From NCBI GenBank assembly GCA_035771175.1, contig CM069600.1, positions 3,141,210-3,205,209 of the forward strand: DNA of 64,000 bases. The letters run 5' to 3'. Origin of the DNA: Paratinospora sagittata. Taxonomy: Eukaryota; Streptophyta; Magnoliopsida; Ranunculales; Menispermaceae. The notes beneath the pieces are model-generated. The model had not been told where the DNA came from. It was given only the letters and a program-made list of their open reading frames with translations, and searched no databases. Both the position numbers and the translations under genes were made by a program. Shown here piece after piece: positions 1 through 13,900 of this stretch (position 1 is the first letter of the stretch; the number at the start of each line of letters is the position of its first letter).

Positions 1-1100
1 ATGAAACTTTTACAATTTATATTTACTTTCGTCGTTAAAATGAGAGTTTCATGTACCTTGTAGAAAATAATAAATATTTCTTAAAATAAAAAAATTCTTA
101 TTATTAATAGAAAGTTATAATAAAAAATATTTTTTTAATAATAAAATATTTTTATTGAAATAATAAACTTTATTTTAATTAAAAATAGTAAAATTAATTT
201 TTATTAAAAATAATAAAATTAATGGTGATAAAAAAATAATAATAAAATTATTTTATAAAAATAATAAATTAAATATTTTATTAAAAATAATTAAAAAAAA
301 ATTCACCTAATTACTTTCTGAATACAACCCATACCAAACGCCCTTTGCGATTTTAGTATTTGATTTTATTTGGCCTTTTTTCTAGGGTTTCTAAGATCCG
401 TTTCGGATGGAGATGGCGACACAGAAGTTGTTCAAATACTTGGTCGGTGGACAAGCATAGGCGACCGACGATCAAAACTCTGTGGAGAGTTTTCGGGTAG
501 TTCGTAGACATCGTCGAAGGTTTGTTCTAACGAAGCTCGTCTGGAAGAATATGGGGGATAGCGATCGTGCCGCTGCTCTTGCAGGTAATCCTTTCAAACC
601 CATCTTACAGTTTTCTTCTGTGGATCGGTAAGATATATTTAAGGATCTAATATAACAGATTTCCCTTCTTGGCATTCGTTCAGACCTTACGCTTCCGTGT
701 TTCTTTTGTAGATCAATAGATATCTGGCGGAGCATTTTGTAGATAGGAATAAGAGGATTTGGAAGGAATTTGGAGGACAGCGATCGTGCAGCTGCTAAAC
801 CCTCAGATCTCAGTCTGCTCTTGCAGGTATTTCTTTCAAACCCTTCTTTCTGTTTTCTTCTGTTGATCGGTAAGATATATCTAGATTAGTCTCGAATCTT
901 CTCCACATTTCTTTCGGACCCTTCTTCTTCCATTTTATTTTGTAGATCGGTTTCTTGATATGAATTGCTTTGCCGTAGTTCTTGGTCCGTAGTCATGGCA
1001 CGGAGTCATCTTGAGCAAGCTAATATGTGGTTGGTTTACTGATAAATGTGTCACTACGATCGTAGGATATAGAATAGTTTGTCGACGAGCTTTAGAAGAT
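1..1100. other. AT-rich left flank with a diverged direct duplication
   Basis: The first 300 bases are almost pure A/T with poly-A and poly-T runs and no coding signal. From about 360 the composition becomes normal. A segment at about 555-640 recurs in diverged form at about 778-890: both start with a gcgatcgtgc motif, contain ctgctcttgcaggta, and end in gatcggtaagatatat; the second copy carries roughly 20 extra bases. No gene could be recognised. It may be leader or intron DNA of an unseen upstream gene, or LINE 5' sequence. Confidence 0.5.
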
Positions 1101-1109
1101 TTGCTAAAA

Positions 1110-1450
1110 TGGATAAATCAGTGAGGTTTAGGTATTTCTAGGTTTTTGTTTGGTATTGGGGTATTGATCAGAGGCAACCAAGGCCAAGTAGTAGCAGCCA
1201 TGGCCCAAAGTCTGTTAGGAACCTTTTCTTCTGATGTAGCTGAGGCAATTGGAGTCTGATGGGTGTTGATGTTTGCAATCGAAACAGGGAGCCCAGTAGA
1301 GATTGTGGAAGGGGATAACCTTTCTGTAATGAAGATGACGGCGGTTGATTTCCACCCTCCTACTGAATTAGGAACCATTATTGAAGAGTCTACAAATTTA
1401 GCAGCTGTTATTCATGATGTAGTATTGTCCGAGGCTTGTCCTCATCTATT
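1110..1450 (+). pseudogene. Degenerate RNase H (RVT_3-like) domain fragment
   Basis: Reading the plus strand gives a peptide resembling the plant RNase H-like domain found at the end of non-LTR retroelement polyproteins and in related orphan genes: a GIGVLIR start, GQVVAAMAQ, an AEAIGV helix, FAIETG, VEGDNLSVM and LGTIIEES blocks in the order usual for that family. A TGA interrupts the frame at about 1258-1260, just before the WVLMFAIETG segment, and nothing recognisable follows after about 1450. I read it as a dead retroelement or RNase H gene fragment lying 0.5 kb upstream of SNAPC3. The assignment rests on motif order only. Confidence 0.55.
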
Positions 1451-1950
1451 TTTTAAAAAATTTGAAAATCTTTCTAGTTGCAAAACAAAAAAAAATACAT
1501 TGAAAAATTACAGAGTTGTCATGGCAACAATTAACTTTGGTGCGTGTAGTTAGTCTAAAAGTGGGTCAGCTTACCAATAGTTCTTTTGAATCTTTCTTTC
1601 TGTTTTTACTCTTCGTCAATCAATGAGAAGTATGAAGCATCTCCATTGTTCATTTCAATTATCATAGATCAATCTTGTTCGATGTTTCGCAATCTTCTTT
1701 GGTTGACTTTGCTACTATGGAGAAATAGGGTTTTTGTAGATATCTCCATTCTTTTCCCCAAATTTTGGTTGTTCCATTGGCTTCGAATCTTTCAGCATTA
1801 TCTACGACCCACCCTAATCAGCTATTGACATCTCGTCGTAGCCGTCTTTCCAGTTTCAACATTCTTAACGATCTTTAATTGTAATAGCAAAGAAATAGTG
1901 CGAAGAATCAAAGTTTCTGGATTTCAAAACTAAGGGCGAGCCAGTTTACA

Positions 1951-4900
1951 ATGCCGGAAGACACAGACATTGTTCGTTCTTCACTTCTAGATCAAGCTTT
2001 TTACAACTCCATATCGCGTGGAGGGCCTATCTACGTTCCCGACCTTGTTGGTCCAATCACCAGAGCCGCTAAATTCGAAGCATTGGCATTCGAGGAACTG
2101 GAGGTAACTTTGACTTTCAATTTTAGATATATTTTGAAATTTGGTGTTTCTTTACCAAGATTCTATCTGTTTGAGTTACTAATTCGGAGAAAAGAGCGCT
2201 CTACAGTACAAATTATATTTGTCTGCGCAAACTTCTCCGTCTCTTCCCTATTTTCTCAATCATTATTATGTTTTTATTTTATTTTATTGAATAGTAGTTC
2301 ATTTATAATTTGATTGTTGCAGAGTTTGAGAGCTGAAGTACTTGTAGATTCTTCTCAAGTATGCGAGGATCACCTTTCGTAAGTCAAGTTTTAGTTTCCT
2401 CTGTTTTCCGGATAAGATTTTCCGAATCTATACTTGTTCTATTGTTTGATTGCATTCTTGTTCCGACATAAATCTCATAAGAGGAGGTGCGACTGGTTGG
2501 CCGATGAATGCATGCATTGACGGGACTCATTACATGCATTGTTTATATTGCATTCGACGGTAAGTTTTATTTTGAGCACGTTGTTGATGTGTTCACAGAC
2601 TTGATGAGTTGAAAGTGTTTACAGAAGAAGAACTGGCAGAGAGAGCGCTTGAGGAAGCGTTCAAGGTTGGTTCATTGATACTTTAGATACAAGAAGCTCA
2701 ACTATCACTACAAATTTGCTTCTCAAAATATATTACTGTTTACTGCAGGATGACAAACACCACGAGAGTTCATCACCAATTCCAGAAGACCTTTCTAAAA
2801 GCACGTGGGTAAAACAAGTGGCCTTTCCCAACTACTAGTTGTTTGTGTTTTGGCTCTGTCTTGACTATTTGACTTTCTATATTTTTTAGTTATTAGAAAT
2901 TTAACTGCTAAATGACAAAGAAGTCAATTGGGGTTGACATTCAGGATTTAAGATTCATAATCTTTATAATAGACATGAAACACCATATAATAAAGAATAC
3001 TAGGTAGAAAAGAGCAATTTTGGTTTAACAAAAATCAGATGCTTCTTGCTGTTGAGGAAGTGATTTTAGGGCTCCTGCATACTCATTCAACTCTACATAG
3101 CCTTTTCCCAAATACCAACTATATGGGTTTGTTGGTTATATGAATTTGCTTCCTTCATCTTGGTTTATCAAGGACTCAATCTACGAGTATATTGCAAGAG
3201 ACTCAAAAATCTAGGACAATTTATTTAGATTACATGAAAATGATAAAGATGGTGTGGAAGAATAAATGAGAAGATTTTTTAATAATTCTAAAGGTTATTG
3301 CATCAAATTGGTGTACCAATTTCGAAACATCATTTGTGTTCGACTTAATTCTCGACATCTATCTTTGATGTATTTTAGCTTTAAATTTTAAACCTTGATT
3401 TGTTCTCTTTTAACCACCATATAAACAACCTTAGAACTTCAATTGTCCTTCCTACATTGTTGAATTCATCCCATTGTTAACCATGATTCAACTCTCTTTT
3501 TTGTTATACTTGAATCCTCTAGCAGCCTAAACAAATTATTAATCAAACTTTAGGTTATCCTACATCAATTTCAATTGGGAGGCAACGATCTTGTACCACT
3601 ATAACAATTGATTCGTTAAGAGGAGATACAATGTTTTTTCTGCATATGTGAAAAGGCTTTTAGTATTGGGAAAGTGGGCTTTCAAAAATTTATTTCATAG
3701 GTTTTCATCACCAATATGCTTATACGTGTATTGGTCTGTATTGTTTTAGTTTTAATACTTGTGTTATTTGCAACGAAGAAGAAATCATTTTATTTCCCAT
3801 GTTCCTGTATTTTTTTTTCCAAAGAAACAAGATAATATATATTTTTTAATTTTCAACATTATGTTTTTCAGAAGAAAAGATGGTTTTAGGATTTCAAGCA
3901 ATAATGTCGTCGACGTACCAGGCTCAAGGAAAGAGATAAATAACTATGCATCTTCAGAGTCTGTGAATGGTCCTATTATTGAATCTGGAAAGGAGGATTG
4001 CTCAGGAAAAATTGATGGGAATAGCTTAAAGAAGAAGAAGAAGAAGAAGAAGAAGAGGGGAAGAGCCTTTGATAGAAATATTCGTGCCGCCGAACTAGAA
4101 GTATGCATATTTTTCCTCTTGCTTATGTCCCACGTTTTTTCCTATGCCATTTTTAATCCTATATTAATACTACAAAAATTAATTTTGATCATGAGCTTAA
4201 TTTTAATAAGAGATGGGCCAATGACCAAGCAAACTACAAATAGAGGTTGAAGAATATATCATCTAGGATACAAACATTGTTATTGATGCTTATTTTGTTT
4301 CTCATCTCAACTCTAGAATGTCTTTTCCCAACTACATAAGATCGATTGTATGAATTTTGTTTCTCATCTCAACGCTTTCGCCACTCAACTCTACAAAGGG
4401 CTTAGTTGACAATTATATTAAAAGTAATTATGCCTTTCTTAATTATTTCGATCCATGTTATTTTAGGTTTTTTCCTCTCCATTATGATCATTAATTGTCA
4501 TAAACATTTCTAAACATTTTCACTTTTTTTACACTTAATTTGTTAATGTTGTTTCTTTTTTTCCCAAGATTTTGTTTTATAAAGCACTGTAGTCCCAAAT
4601 TAGTCTTATAAAATTTTCCTTAGAACTTTAATGAGATATGTCAATTATTATATTGGCCAAGAAGCATTCTTCCACGTATTTTATTTCTATGGTTAACATT
4701 ATTTCCTATTTCTTTCATTTAATATATAATTGAATCCAAATATCGTAAGTTCTCTCTCCTTGGTAGTCTCTCTACTTTCAATATTCTCCCACTCTTCATT
4801 TATATTTCTACTTCAACTAAAATTACATTTTATATATATTTAGTCCTAGTCTTACTGAAGGGAGAGATTTGACACAACAGTTAGGATTGTTTCATTGTGA

Positions 4901-7900
4901 CCTAGAGGTCACGGGTTTTAATTTGGAAACAAACTCTCCAATTTGTGCATAGTGCACATTATCGTTTTCCTAGACATCTCAATGGCGGGAGCCTTGTGCA
5001 TTTGGTATGTCTTTTTTTTAGTTTTCTTCTAAATTTTGAACCCTCTTAATTATAAAGTTTTTCTCCAAAGATCTAATATAGTATTTACTCCGGATTTGGT
5101 TTCATCACTTTGCACCATGCCATCAACAAGCAACGTATACTACAAAATATTTTTTTGAATTTGTCAATTCATTCATAATTAGTGCTAAATGGTTAGGGTT
5201 TGAAGTTGATCATTTCGTGTTTGAAAGGCATAAATTATATTTGTATTTTTTTTCCATGATTGTTTCAAGTCTTTGGTGATTTTATTTAATTGAGATTTGA
5301 CTCTTTTTTTTCTTTTTTTTCTTTTTTTTAAGCTCTTCTATGTTATTATTAAATGTTTTTTTTCCTTGGGTAATTGCATATAGTGATACTTAACCTTTGC
5401 ATTTTTCCATGATTAGGGTAGTTATATTGCAAAAGTGGAGCAACTAGCTAAAATCAAGCAAAAGCAGGATGAAGACAAGGCAGCTGCTAACCTTCATTCA
5501 TTCAAGTACATCTTTTTTGTTTTGATTACACTAGCCAGCCATTATAGATTATCTTGCTTCTAACATTGGCGTGCTCAACTTTGTTTTCGGTTTGTTTGTG
5601 TAGTGGTAGTTGCAAGACTAACGAAAGTTCAATTCAATCCTTAGAGAACATAGAGAGGACGACATCAGTTAGGTCGATAACTTCTACTTCAAAGGTCTGT
5701 ATACATGTGTTCAATATTATATTCACTTTTCTCGCATTATGATTTATTTGGATAACATGACCTTTGTCAATTTTTAACTCATTGTTTTTTCTTGCTTTTG
5801 TGTATCATTTTTTTTTTCATATGGTACAAATATTATCTCACTGTGAAATTTTATTTCTTGGTATGGCTTTCTTGATCGTATGAAGATATTGTTTCTAGTG
5901 GGGTATTTTGGAAGACCTAAGCATATGCCCTCATGCATCATATGCGTTGCATTTTACCTCTAATGATATAATGGTTGTATTCTTTTCTTTTAATTTCTTT
6001 TCAGGAATTATGAGGAACTAGTAGTACGTAGGGTAAAAGAGACCAATGTAATTCTTTTTTCCAACTGATTCGGGAAAAAAAAACTGTAATTGAGGCTTTG
6101 ACCACTAGTTGATTCATTTGCTTTTGATTGATACACTCAAGTTTGATAGCCAAAATTGAAATGTAATGACAGTGGAGGCAAATATGATCGTCCAATTCCT
6201 ACGGAACCTACCCCTAAAATTACCCCTAGAAGGGTATAAGGCTAAGTGAGCGAAAAGGGTTTTCCGTGATACGAGAAATGAAAACTGTGATGTGATCTTT
6301 TGAATATATCAAGAAAATACTTACAAGTGTTGTGTATAAAGTAAATTGTAGCTCTTAACAAGATTAATTGATCCCATAAGATTTGGACAAACCACTTAAG
6401 ATTATTTGAAAATGAATCAATAATTATTATATACTCTGTAAGTCAAAGAAAAATAAAAAAAAGTCTCTAAAATCTTAGATTGATGATAACAATTAATAGA
6501 GAAAAAACATGAAAAAAATTGAAAACATTTTAAACACATAATCTAATCATTTGGGAGGGAGAAAATTATTGAAAATTGAAATATTTTTATTAATTAAAAG
6601 AAAAAAGAACTTACAAAATTCCAAAACTTGAGTAATGTTATTTTACCCAAGGCTTGAATCAACTACTAAAAGCAAAACCAATAAAACCTAACCTAAATAA
6701 ATAAATGGAAATGAAAAGAAAAAAGGAGAAAAAGTTTTCTTGGTTCCTTGAGTGACCCCCTTTGTATAGATTTTTTTTGCTTTTTTAAGGAAGTTGCTTT
6801 TCTACTGGTTGTTTCCATGGAAACAACATTTTTAGAATTTAATTAGAAGATTTCATTATCCCCAAATACATATAGGTTCTCAAAAAAATTGAAAAAAGAA
6901 AAAAAAGAAAAAAGAGGAAACAATGACGGTGTTGTCTCAAAGGATGTCTTTCCATTTTCTTCAAAGTTCAATCTTTGATCTTTTTATTCTCTTATCCATG
7001 TGACATATGGAAACTCCTTAGGCTGCAAATGCGCTAAGAGCATTTCCATAGGTTGAATTTGTTCTTCAAAACTCAAGTCTTTATCCAATGTTTCAAAATT
7101 ATTCTTGAACCTTAAAAACACTTGAAAGACTATATGAAAGATTGAAAGCTTTATGTGAAAACGACATTTAGGACCTTTAAAATAATAAATTATTTTCAAC
7201 CCTCAAAAGTAAAAAAAAAAAAAAATCATCAACAACTTAACTACTAACAAACCATAAGAAAATGTGACGCCAAAGTGAAAAACAAATTCCTAAAAATGCC
7301 CTGGTAAAGAGCCTAATATGACCTTAAAAGTTTAAAATTTGACTTAAAGAGATTTCTTCTTGTTTTCTCACTTTTTCTGTTTATTTCAATTTATTCCTAA
7401 CCTAAAAACACCCAAATTTAGGGTAAAAATATACAAGATTATGTTTTCATCAACCTAGTATACACAATCCAAGAACTTTGGGATGGTTTGAGTCGGGTTG
7501 GGTGGGTCACCCATACATAGAAGAATTATGTCTCACTTATTAAAATAGAAATACATTACCAAAAATTTTGCAACCATGAACGGTGAATATGGAGAAATGC
7601 ATTACCATAAATTTTGCGACCGCAAAAGATGTAAATGATGAAAGATCAAATTAGGGCTTCAATCTCCAACATGAACTAAAATGGGATTATGACATCAATC
7701 TGCAACATTGAGAAGAATAAGTTTGAGATTTTATAATAGAACTAGTTCAAAAAGATGAAAAAGAAGTGAAAGAAAGTAGATGTTGCTAACTTTTTGTTGT
7801 TTCAAGTCTACAACGACCATTGACCAACAACAAATGAAAGAGGGCCAAAAATTAAACCATCACCAACAGTGAAAAACTCAACGACAATCATGGAATGAAA

Positions 7901-10900
7901 AGTTAAACATAATTTTCCAAAATTTTATCAAAATTTTCAATCATCAAATAACAAATTAATCGTATTTGTATTAGCACAAAAAAACCATTGAAGTTAGGAA
8001 AAATATCAAAATAATTTGTAAAACTCGAAAAAAAAAAAACTATAGTATTATTTTGAATTTTCCAAACACAAAGTGAAAAAAAACCTTAAAATTTTGTTAG
8101 AAGATATTCCTGAAAAATAAAAAATATCTGAGTTTGGAGTACAATTTCTTATGTGATGCATGGAAACTAAAGAATTGGTAAACAAAGAAGGAAAATGAGA
8201 TTTACCACTCTTGCTATTCATGCAATGAGCGTCAAGTAATATAAATCTTATAAATATTTCGTTAAACCATTATATTTCATATTCTAATGAGTTTCAGGAA
8301 TGTAATTATGTTTATTTCAGCATATTTGAAAGAAACATAGATCTTTACAACATTCAAATATAATTCTTTATATTTCTCTACAGTGTCAATTTTTTAAGAA
8401 AATTCTCTGTCAAATTGGACTTCCCTGAATTAATTTTTTAAGGGACCAAAGTTTAGGGCAAATTCGAAGTTTTGATCCTTTGTGACAATGATGAGGGAGA
8501 AGAGGGAAGAAGGAAGAAAAAAAGCAGCAACAACGAATCAAATAACAAATAAGAAAGAAAAACTTGTTTGGTGTCATAGTGAAGTGTGAGTGATACGAGG
8601 TAGGGTTAATTTTCAACAACTCTTTTATTTTTTGTCTTAAAGCGTGATTCGACCCAATTTCTTCGAGTTATAAAGTTATCAACCAACCTAGCCCAGTTGG
8701 CATCGTAAACCCAATCCAATCCAATACATTAGGGTCAGGTTACTTGGGTTGATTGTAGGATGGACACCCCTAATGGGTATATCTGGGTATTTTGGGGGAT
8801 GCTTCTCTTTGTAAATTTCATTCCTTCTCATGAAATTGATCATTTCATGCTTACAGGAAGCAATCAATGACACTGTCTTGAAATTTTTATTATTGTTGGT
8901 GGATTGGAGATGCCTATGTTGGATTGGAGGTCCACCCAAGCAGGACACCATAAGAAGAGATAAAGACTGGCACTGACCTTCATAAGCAAGTTTTCCTAAT
9001 ATTTCTTTTAATTATGATAACTACGATGAATGTTATTAAGAACCGATATAGATGTTAATATTAGCCTCTGATGGAGTGAAGTGGTGGAAGCAGATTCATG
9101 TGGCCGACCCCATGTAGTTGGGAAAAGGCTTGGTTGAGTTAAGTTGAGTTGAGTTGAGTTGAGTTGAGTTGAGTTGAGTTGAGTTGAGTTGAGTTGAGTA
9201 TTAGGTAAGATAATTAAGCATAAATCATTCAATGGCATATAATAACCGTTGGAGAATATGTGTCTCAACGATAAATTTGAAAGTTTTTGAGAATAAGTGA
9301 TAATAATCCTTATTTCATGACTCTTCTCAATTACTTGCAGGCCAAGTCATCAAGTACATATGGATGTGTGGCAGTCTCCTATCCAGAAGTGGTTCTCTGT
9401 GTTGAGATTTATTCCAACACTAGGCATTATATTAAGGTATGCGTTTATATTCTTCTCCACATCTAAAGCAGTAGAAGAAAGGATGTGTGCTATTAACTTA
9501 TTAGTTTAAATAATGTTTTTCTTTTCTTTTCCTTTCTTTTGTTCTTCTTCTTCATTTCTTTTTTTTTTTCTTTTGAATATCTTATGCATGGTCTAATTGA
9601 CTTAGAGAAATTGTATTTTATATATTTAGAGATTATTGGAGGGTTTTGGAAAAGAAATTAGTTGTGAGGTGTAAGTACATACTGTTAACTTCATCAAGGA
9701 TAGGAGCAAAATCTATTATCCTTGAAGATTTGCTCCAGGTGCAACCATCTGGTTACATGTAGTTCTAGTAGAGATATGGTCTCTCCAAGGAAAAATATGC
9801 TACTAATTAGAATCTTCATTTGTTTGAGCGATAGTTTAAACCTGTCATTCATGCCTTTTACATTGGGATTTATGCCTAGATAAATAACAATGATATAAGG
9901 CAAACTTCACAAGTGAGGTGCATAGCTCCAAGCTTAGCATGTTGGCTTCAAACGTAAAGTGCATTATGTGTTTGCTTCCCAATTTTTGGGTCTTTTTCTG
10001 AAAAAAAAAAAATAGCGGAGAACAGCCTGGTCCAAGACGAATTGGTGTTAGTGAGAATGAATTTAATCCTCACCAATATCAATAGTAGTTTATTTGCCAA
10101 CTCCATGAATTAGGGTGCGCATATGAGTGTAAATGCTTGTCGATAAGGAAAGTTAATAAAAAAAGGGGAAAAAACAGTGTAGTTGCTGGAGTGAAGAAAA
10201 GACAAGAATACCTGGTGGTTAATAATTAAATACTCTTATGTTTTCTTTATCTTCTTTAAGTTTTTGTAATGTTTATATAAACCATTTTGGCAGACCCAGG
10301 AGTTCTTGGTCCTAGGAAGACAAACCTTAACTGAGCTGAGAGATCAAATATATTGTTTGACGGACCAGCTAATGCACAAAGCCGGGCAGCATGATCCTTC
10401 TGGATATTTTCTCATCGAAGTATTCTTGTTATTTCTCTCGTCTTATTATTTCATTTTCCATTTAAAGATTTAACTCATCATTGATTTTCTGCTTTGTAGA
10501 ATGTATTCTGTAATGATTTGAGAGACCCCTCTGCTATTAATTACAGCGAACCTATATTTGAATGGCTTAGAAACTCTAAGGACGAGGCCCTTGAGAAATG
10601 GGAATGGATCCTGTCAGGAGAATTACGGCAGAAGCAGAAGGTGTTGTTCGGGAATGTAACTACACCCCACCTGCCTCAATTCAGATCTGTTGAAATGCAT
10701 AAAATCCGTTTTTGTGACTTGTGGTTTCGACTTGGTGCTGCATATCTCTACTGTCATCAGGTATTACTTGGTGTTTTTTTCAGTACTTAAAACATATGCA
10801 GATCCTATGTCTGCAGTAGGATGCTGAATGATTTTTAGCTGTTTAGTTATTTTATGCAAATACGATTTATGACAACTACTCCTTGTTTATGCTGTTATCA

Positions 10901-13900
10901 AAGTGATCAGAGAGACATGAAGGTAATTGATCAATCTAAAGGTTTAAAGAGATTGCTTGTGCTTTAAGAAACATCCAGAGGGCCTTGCACTTAGGGTGTT
11001 CTTCGTTAGGTTTGGATCTTTTTTGGACCTACACCAAAAGCAAACTGAAATTGATCAGTTTTATAGTTTTGAAAACCAAGCTGAATAGATCAAGCACACT
11101 GAACCGAACTGAAAACTTTTTGTGTGGGATGACCAATTTGAAAAGTTCAAAATTCACATACTATATTAAAACTGATTGTACACCTAACAATCACATATGA
11201 AAAATCGAATGCTTATCCAATCCTCAAATAACAACCCCTAATTTTTGAGTATCCTTCTTATTAGATTAGAGGTAAGCGAAATGACTGTGTGACCACCAAA
11301 TGAAATATTATTTAAATGCATCTCTGAACAAAGGCTGAACATATGGATTCTAAATCTTGGAGGATTCTCTTATAAATTGACCAAAGAGTTCCACATATGT
11401 GGAAGCATTTTGGGATGGTTAAATCAAGATTTTTTTTTTTCTTGTGGGGCATGTAACTGGGTTGGTGCGGTGGGCAGCGAGTGTTTGTCTAAATGAAAGT
11501 GGAAATGCAAAGAATTTAATGAATTTCAGTTGTCTTCTAACTGGGACATGTGACCCGTAGTAAAACATGCTGGAAACAAAATGAAACCAAATGAGAGCCT
11601 CGTGATATACAAAGAGTGAATGGCTCCTCTACAGTCTACATCCAACCAAATCTTTTTTTTTTGACAAGAAACGAAAATTGTATTGAATTAACTATGGTGA
11701 AAAACTATACATGGATATACACCCGGGATATGACCTGAAGTTAAAGATCAAAACTCTGTAAAATAGGTTGCCAACCTCTCAACCACTCCCTCAGGGGAAA
11801 ACCCCTAGCTAACTTACTGGCACTAACCCAAAGAGAAGCCAAGAAAAGGGAATTTTCCCAAACAGCCCTTGAATCCCTTTCATGGTCATAAAAAATACGA
11901 CAATTCCTTTCTTTCCAAATAGACCAAACAACTCCAAATACAACCACCCGCCAATAATCCCTAAAACGCCTTGGCACAATTGAATCATCATGAAAGATCC
12001 AATGTGCAGGGTCGATGGAGAGAGACCCCCATTGAAGGAAGTCTTCCCATCTCTTCCAGACCATTTTAGAAAAGTCAATCAACAAAAAGATGTTGACCAG
12101 ATTTCCCATTAACTTTACATAAACAACACCAATTTGGAGATAAAGTCCAATTTTTGAACCGTCGTTGTAGAATATCAGCACAATTTAACCTATCATGAGC
12201 AATAGTCCATCCCAGAAATTTGGCTTTTGAAGTAACATGAGCTTTACAAATAAAGTCGAGAGGGAACAAAATATGGGAAGAGAAGGAGCTAGAGGAAGAA
12301 CACAAATGATGAATGAAGGATTTAGAAGAAAACTCTCCCGAAGATTTCAAGGGCCAGTGAACTTTATCACTCACATCTGACAAGTGAACTCCCTCAAGGA
12401 TCTCAAGGAGGGAGGATGCATCTTAACGCACACTCTCTGAGGTCTCCCTTCTAAGATGGAGACCCCAAGATGGACTACCACCATCACCCCCCTCCCGAAG
12501 AACCAAGAAATCACAAATTGGATGGTAATGTTTGGAAGAAAGCCTATAAATATTTGGAAATAAGTCACAAAATTTAGATGTACCATACCAAGAATCTTCC
12601 CAAAATTTGAAGGAGGAACTGTCACCCACATTGAGTCTCACTAATGAAGAGAAGATTGGGTAAAGGGAATGAATGAATTTTCAAGGGATGTGATAGGTAG
12701 CAGTGGAAGACACACTAGCATCTCTTGAGTTCCATTGAGTACCGTGACGGCTCGACACAACAATAGCCCACAGGGAGTTTTTTTCCGTAAGGAACCGCCA
12801 TTGCCATTTTTCCGCCAAAGCTTTGTTTCTTAACACCAAGTTCCCAATCCCCAACCCTCCCTGATCAATTCGTCTAGTAACCAGACCCCACTTCACCAAG
12901 CTTCCACCTCTAACTTTGTCGTCTCCCTTCCATAGAAACTTCCTCGTCATCCTCTCAATCCTCCAAGCCACCAACTTCGGAATCTTGAACATAGAAAGGA
13001 AATAAGCAGGTAATGCTTCCAGAACACTTTTAATAAGGGCTAACCTTCCACCTTTAGATAAGAAACTTCTACGCCAACCTTCTAATCTTCTTGAAATAGT
13101 GCCAGAATGATTTAGATAAGGGTTTTCCCCCAAGTGGTAATCCGAGATAATTTACAGGCCATTGGCCAATGGTGCAACCACATGAGGAGGCAACTTCCAC
13201 CAACTTCGCTTCAGACAGGCAAACCCCAGCAACATGACATTTTGCCAGATTCAACTTCATTCCCGATATCAAACAAAAACCCTGTATGAGTCTCAATGTG
13301 GAAATGAGGCTTGATCCATCATTTTCCACCAAAACGAGACAATCATCTGCAAACTGGAGATGGGACACCTGGATCTTATCCTTCCCCACTGAGAATCCCT
13401 TCACCACCCCCAAATCCCTAGCTCGATCCGTCATGCTCCCCAGTACATCTGCAACCATAAGGAAAAGGAAAGATGATAGCGGATAGCCCTGTCTGAGACC
13501 CCTAGAACCAATCACTTTCCCCCTGGGTCTTCCATTAATGAAAATAGAATAGGATACAGAGGACAAGCATCCATAAACCCTCTTCCACCATCGAGTACCA
13601 AAGCCTTTCCTACCAAGAACATAGTCGAGAAAATCCCATCGGACCATGTCGTAGTAGGCCTTTTCAAAATTTGTTTTGAAGACAATGCCTTCTCTTTTGG
13701 TTGCCCTATGGTCTTCAACTGCTTCGTTTGCTATTAAAGAAGCATCATAAATCTGTCTTCCTTTAACGAACGCCATTTGATTCTCAGCGACTGTATGATG
13801 AAGGACCTCTCTGATTCTTGTTGCTAAGACTTTGGCAATGATTTTGTAAAGGCTGGTGGTGAGACTAATGGGCTTGAAGTCTTTCACTTTCTTAGAGTTA

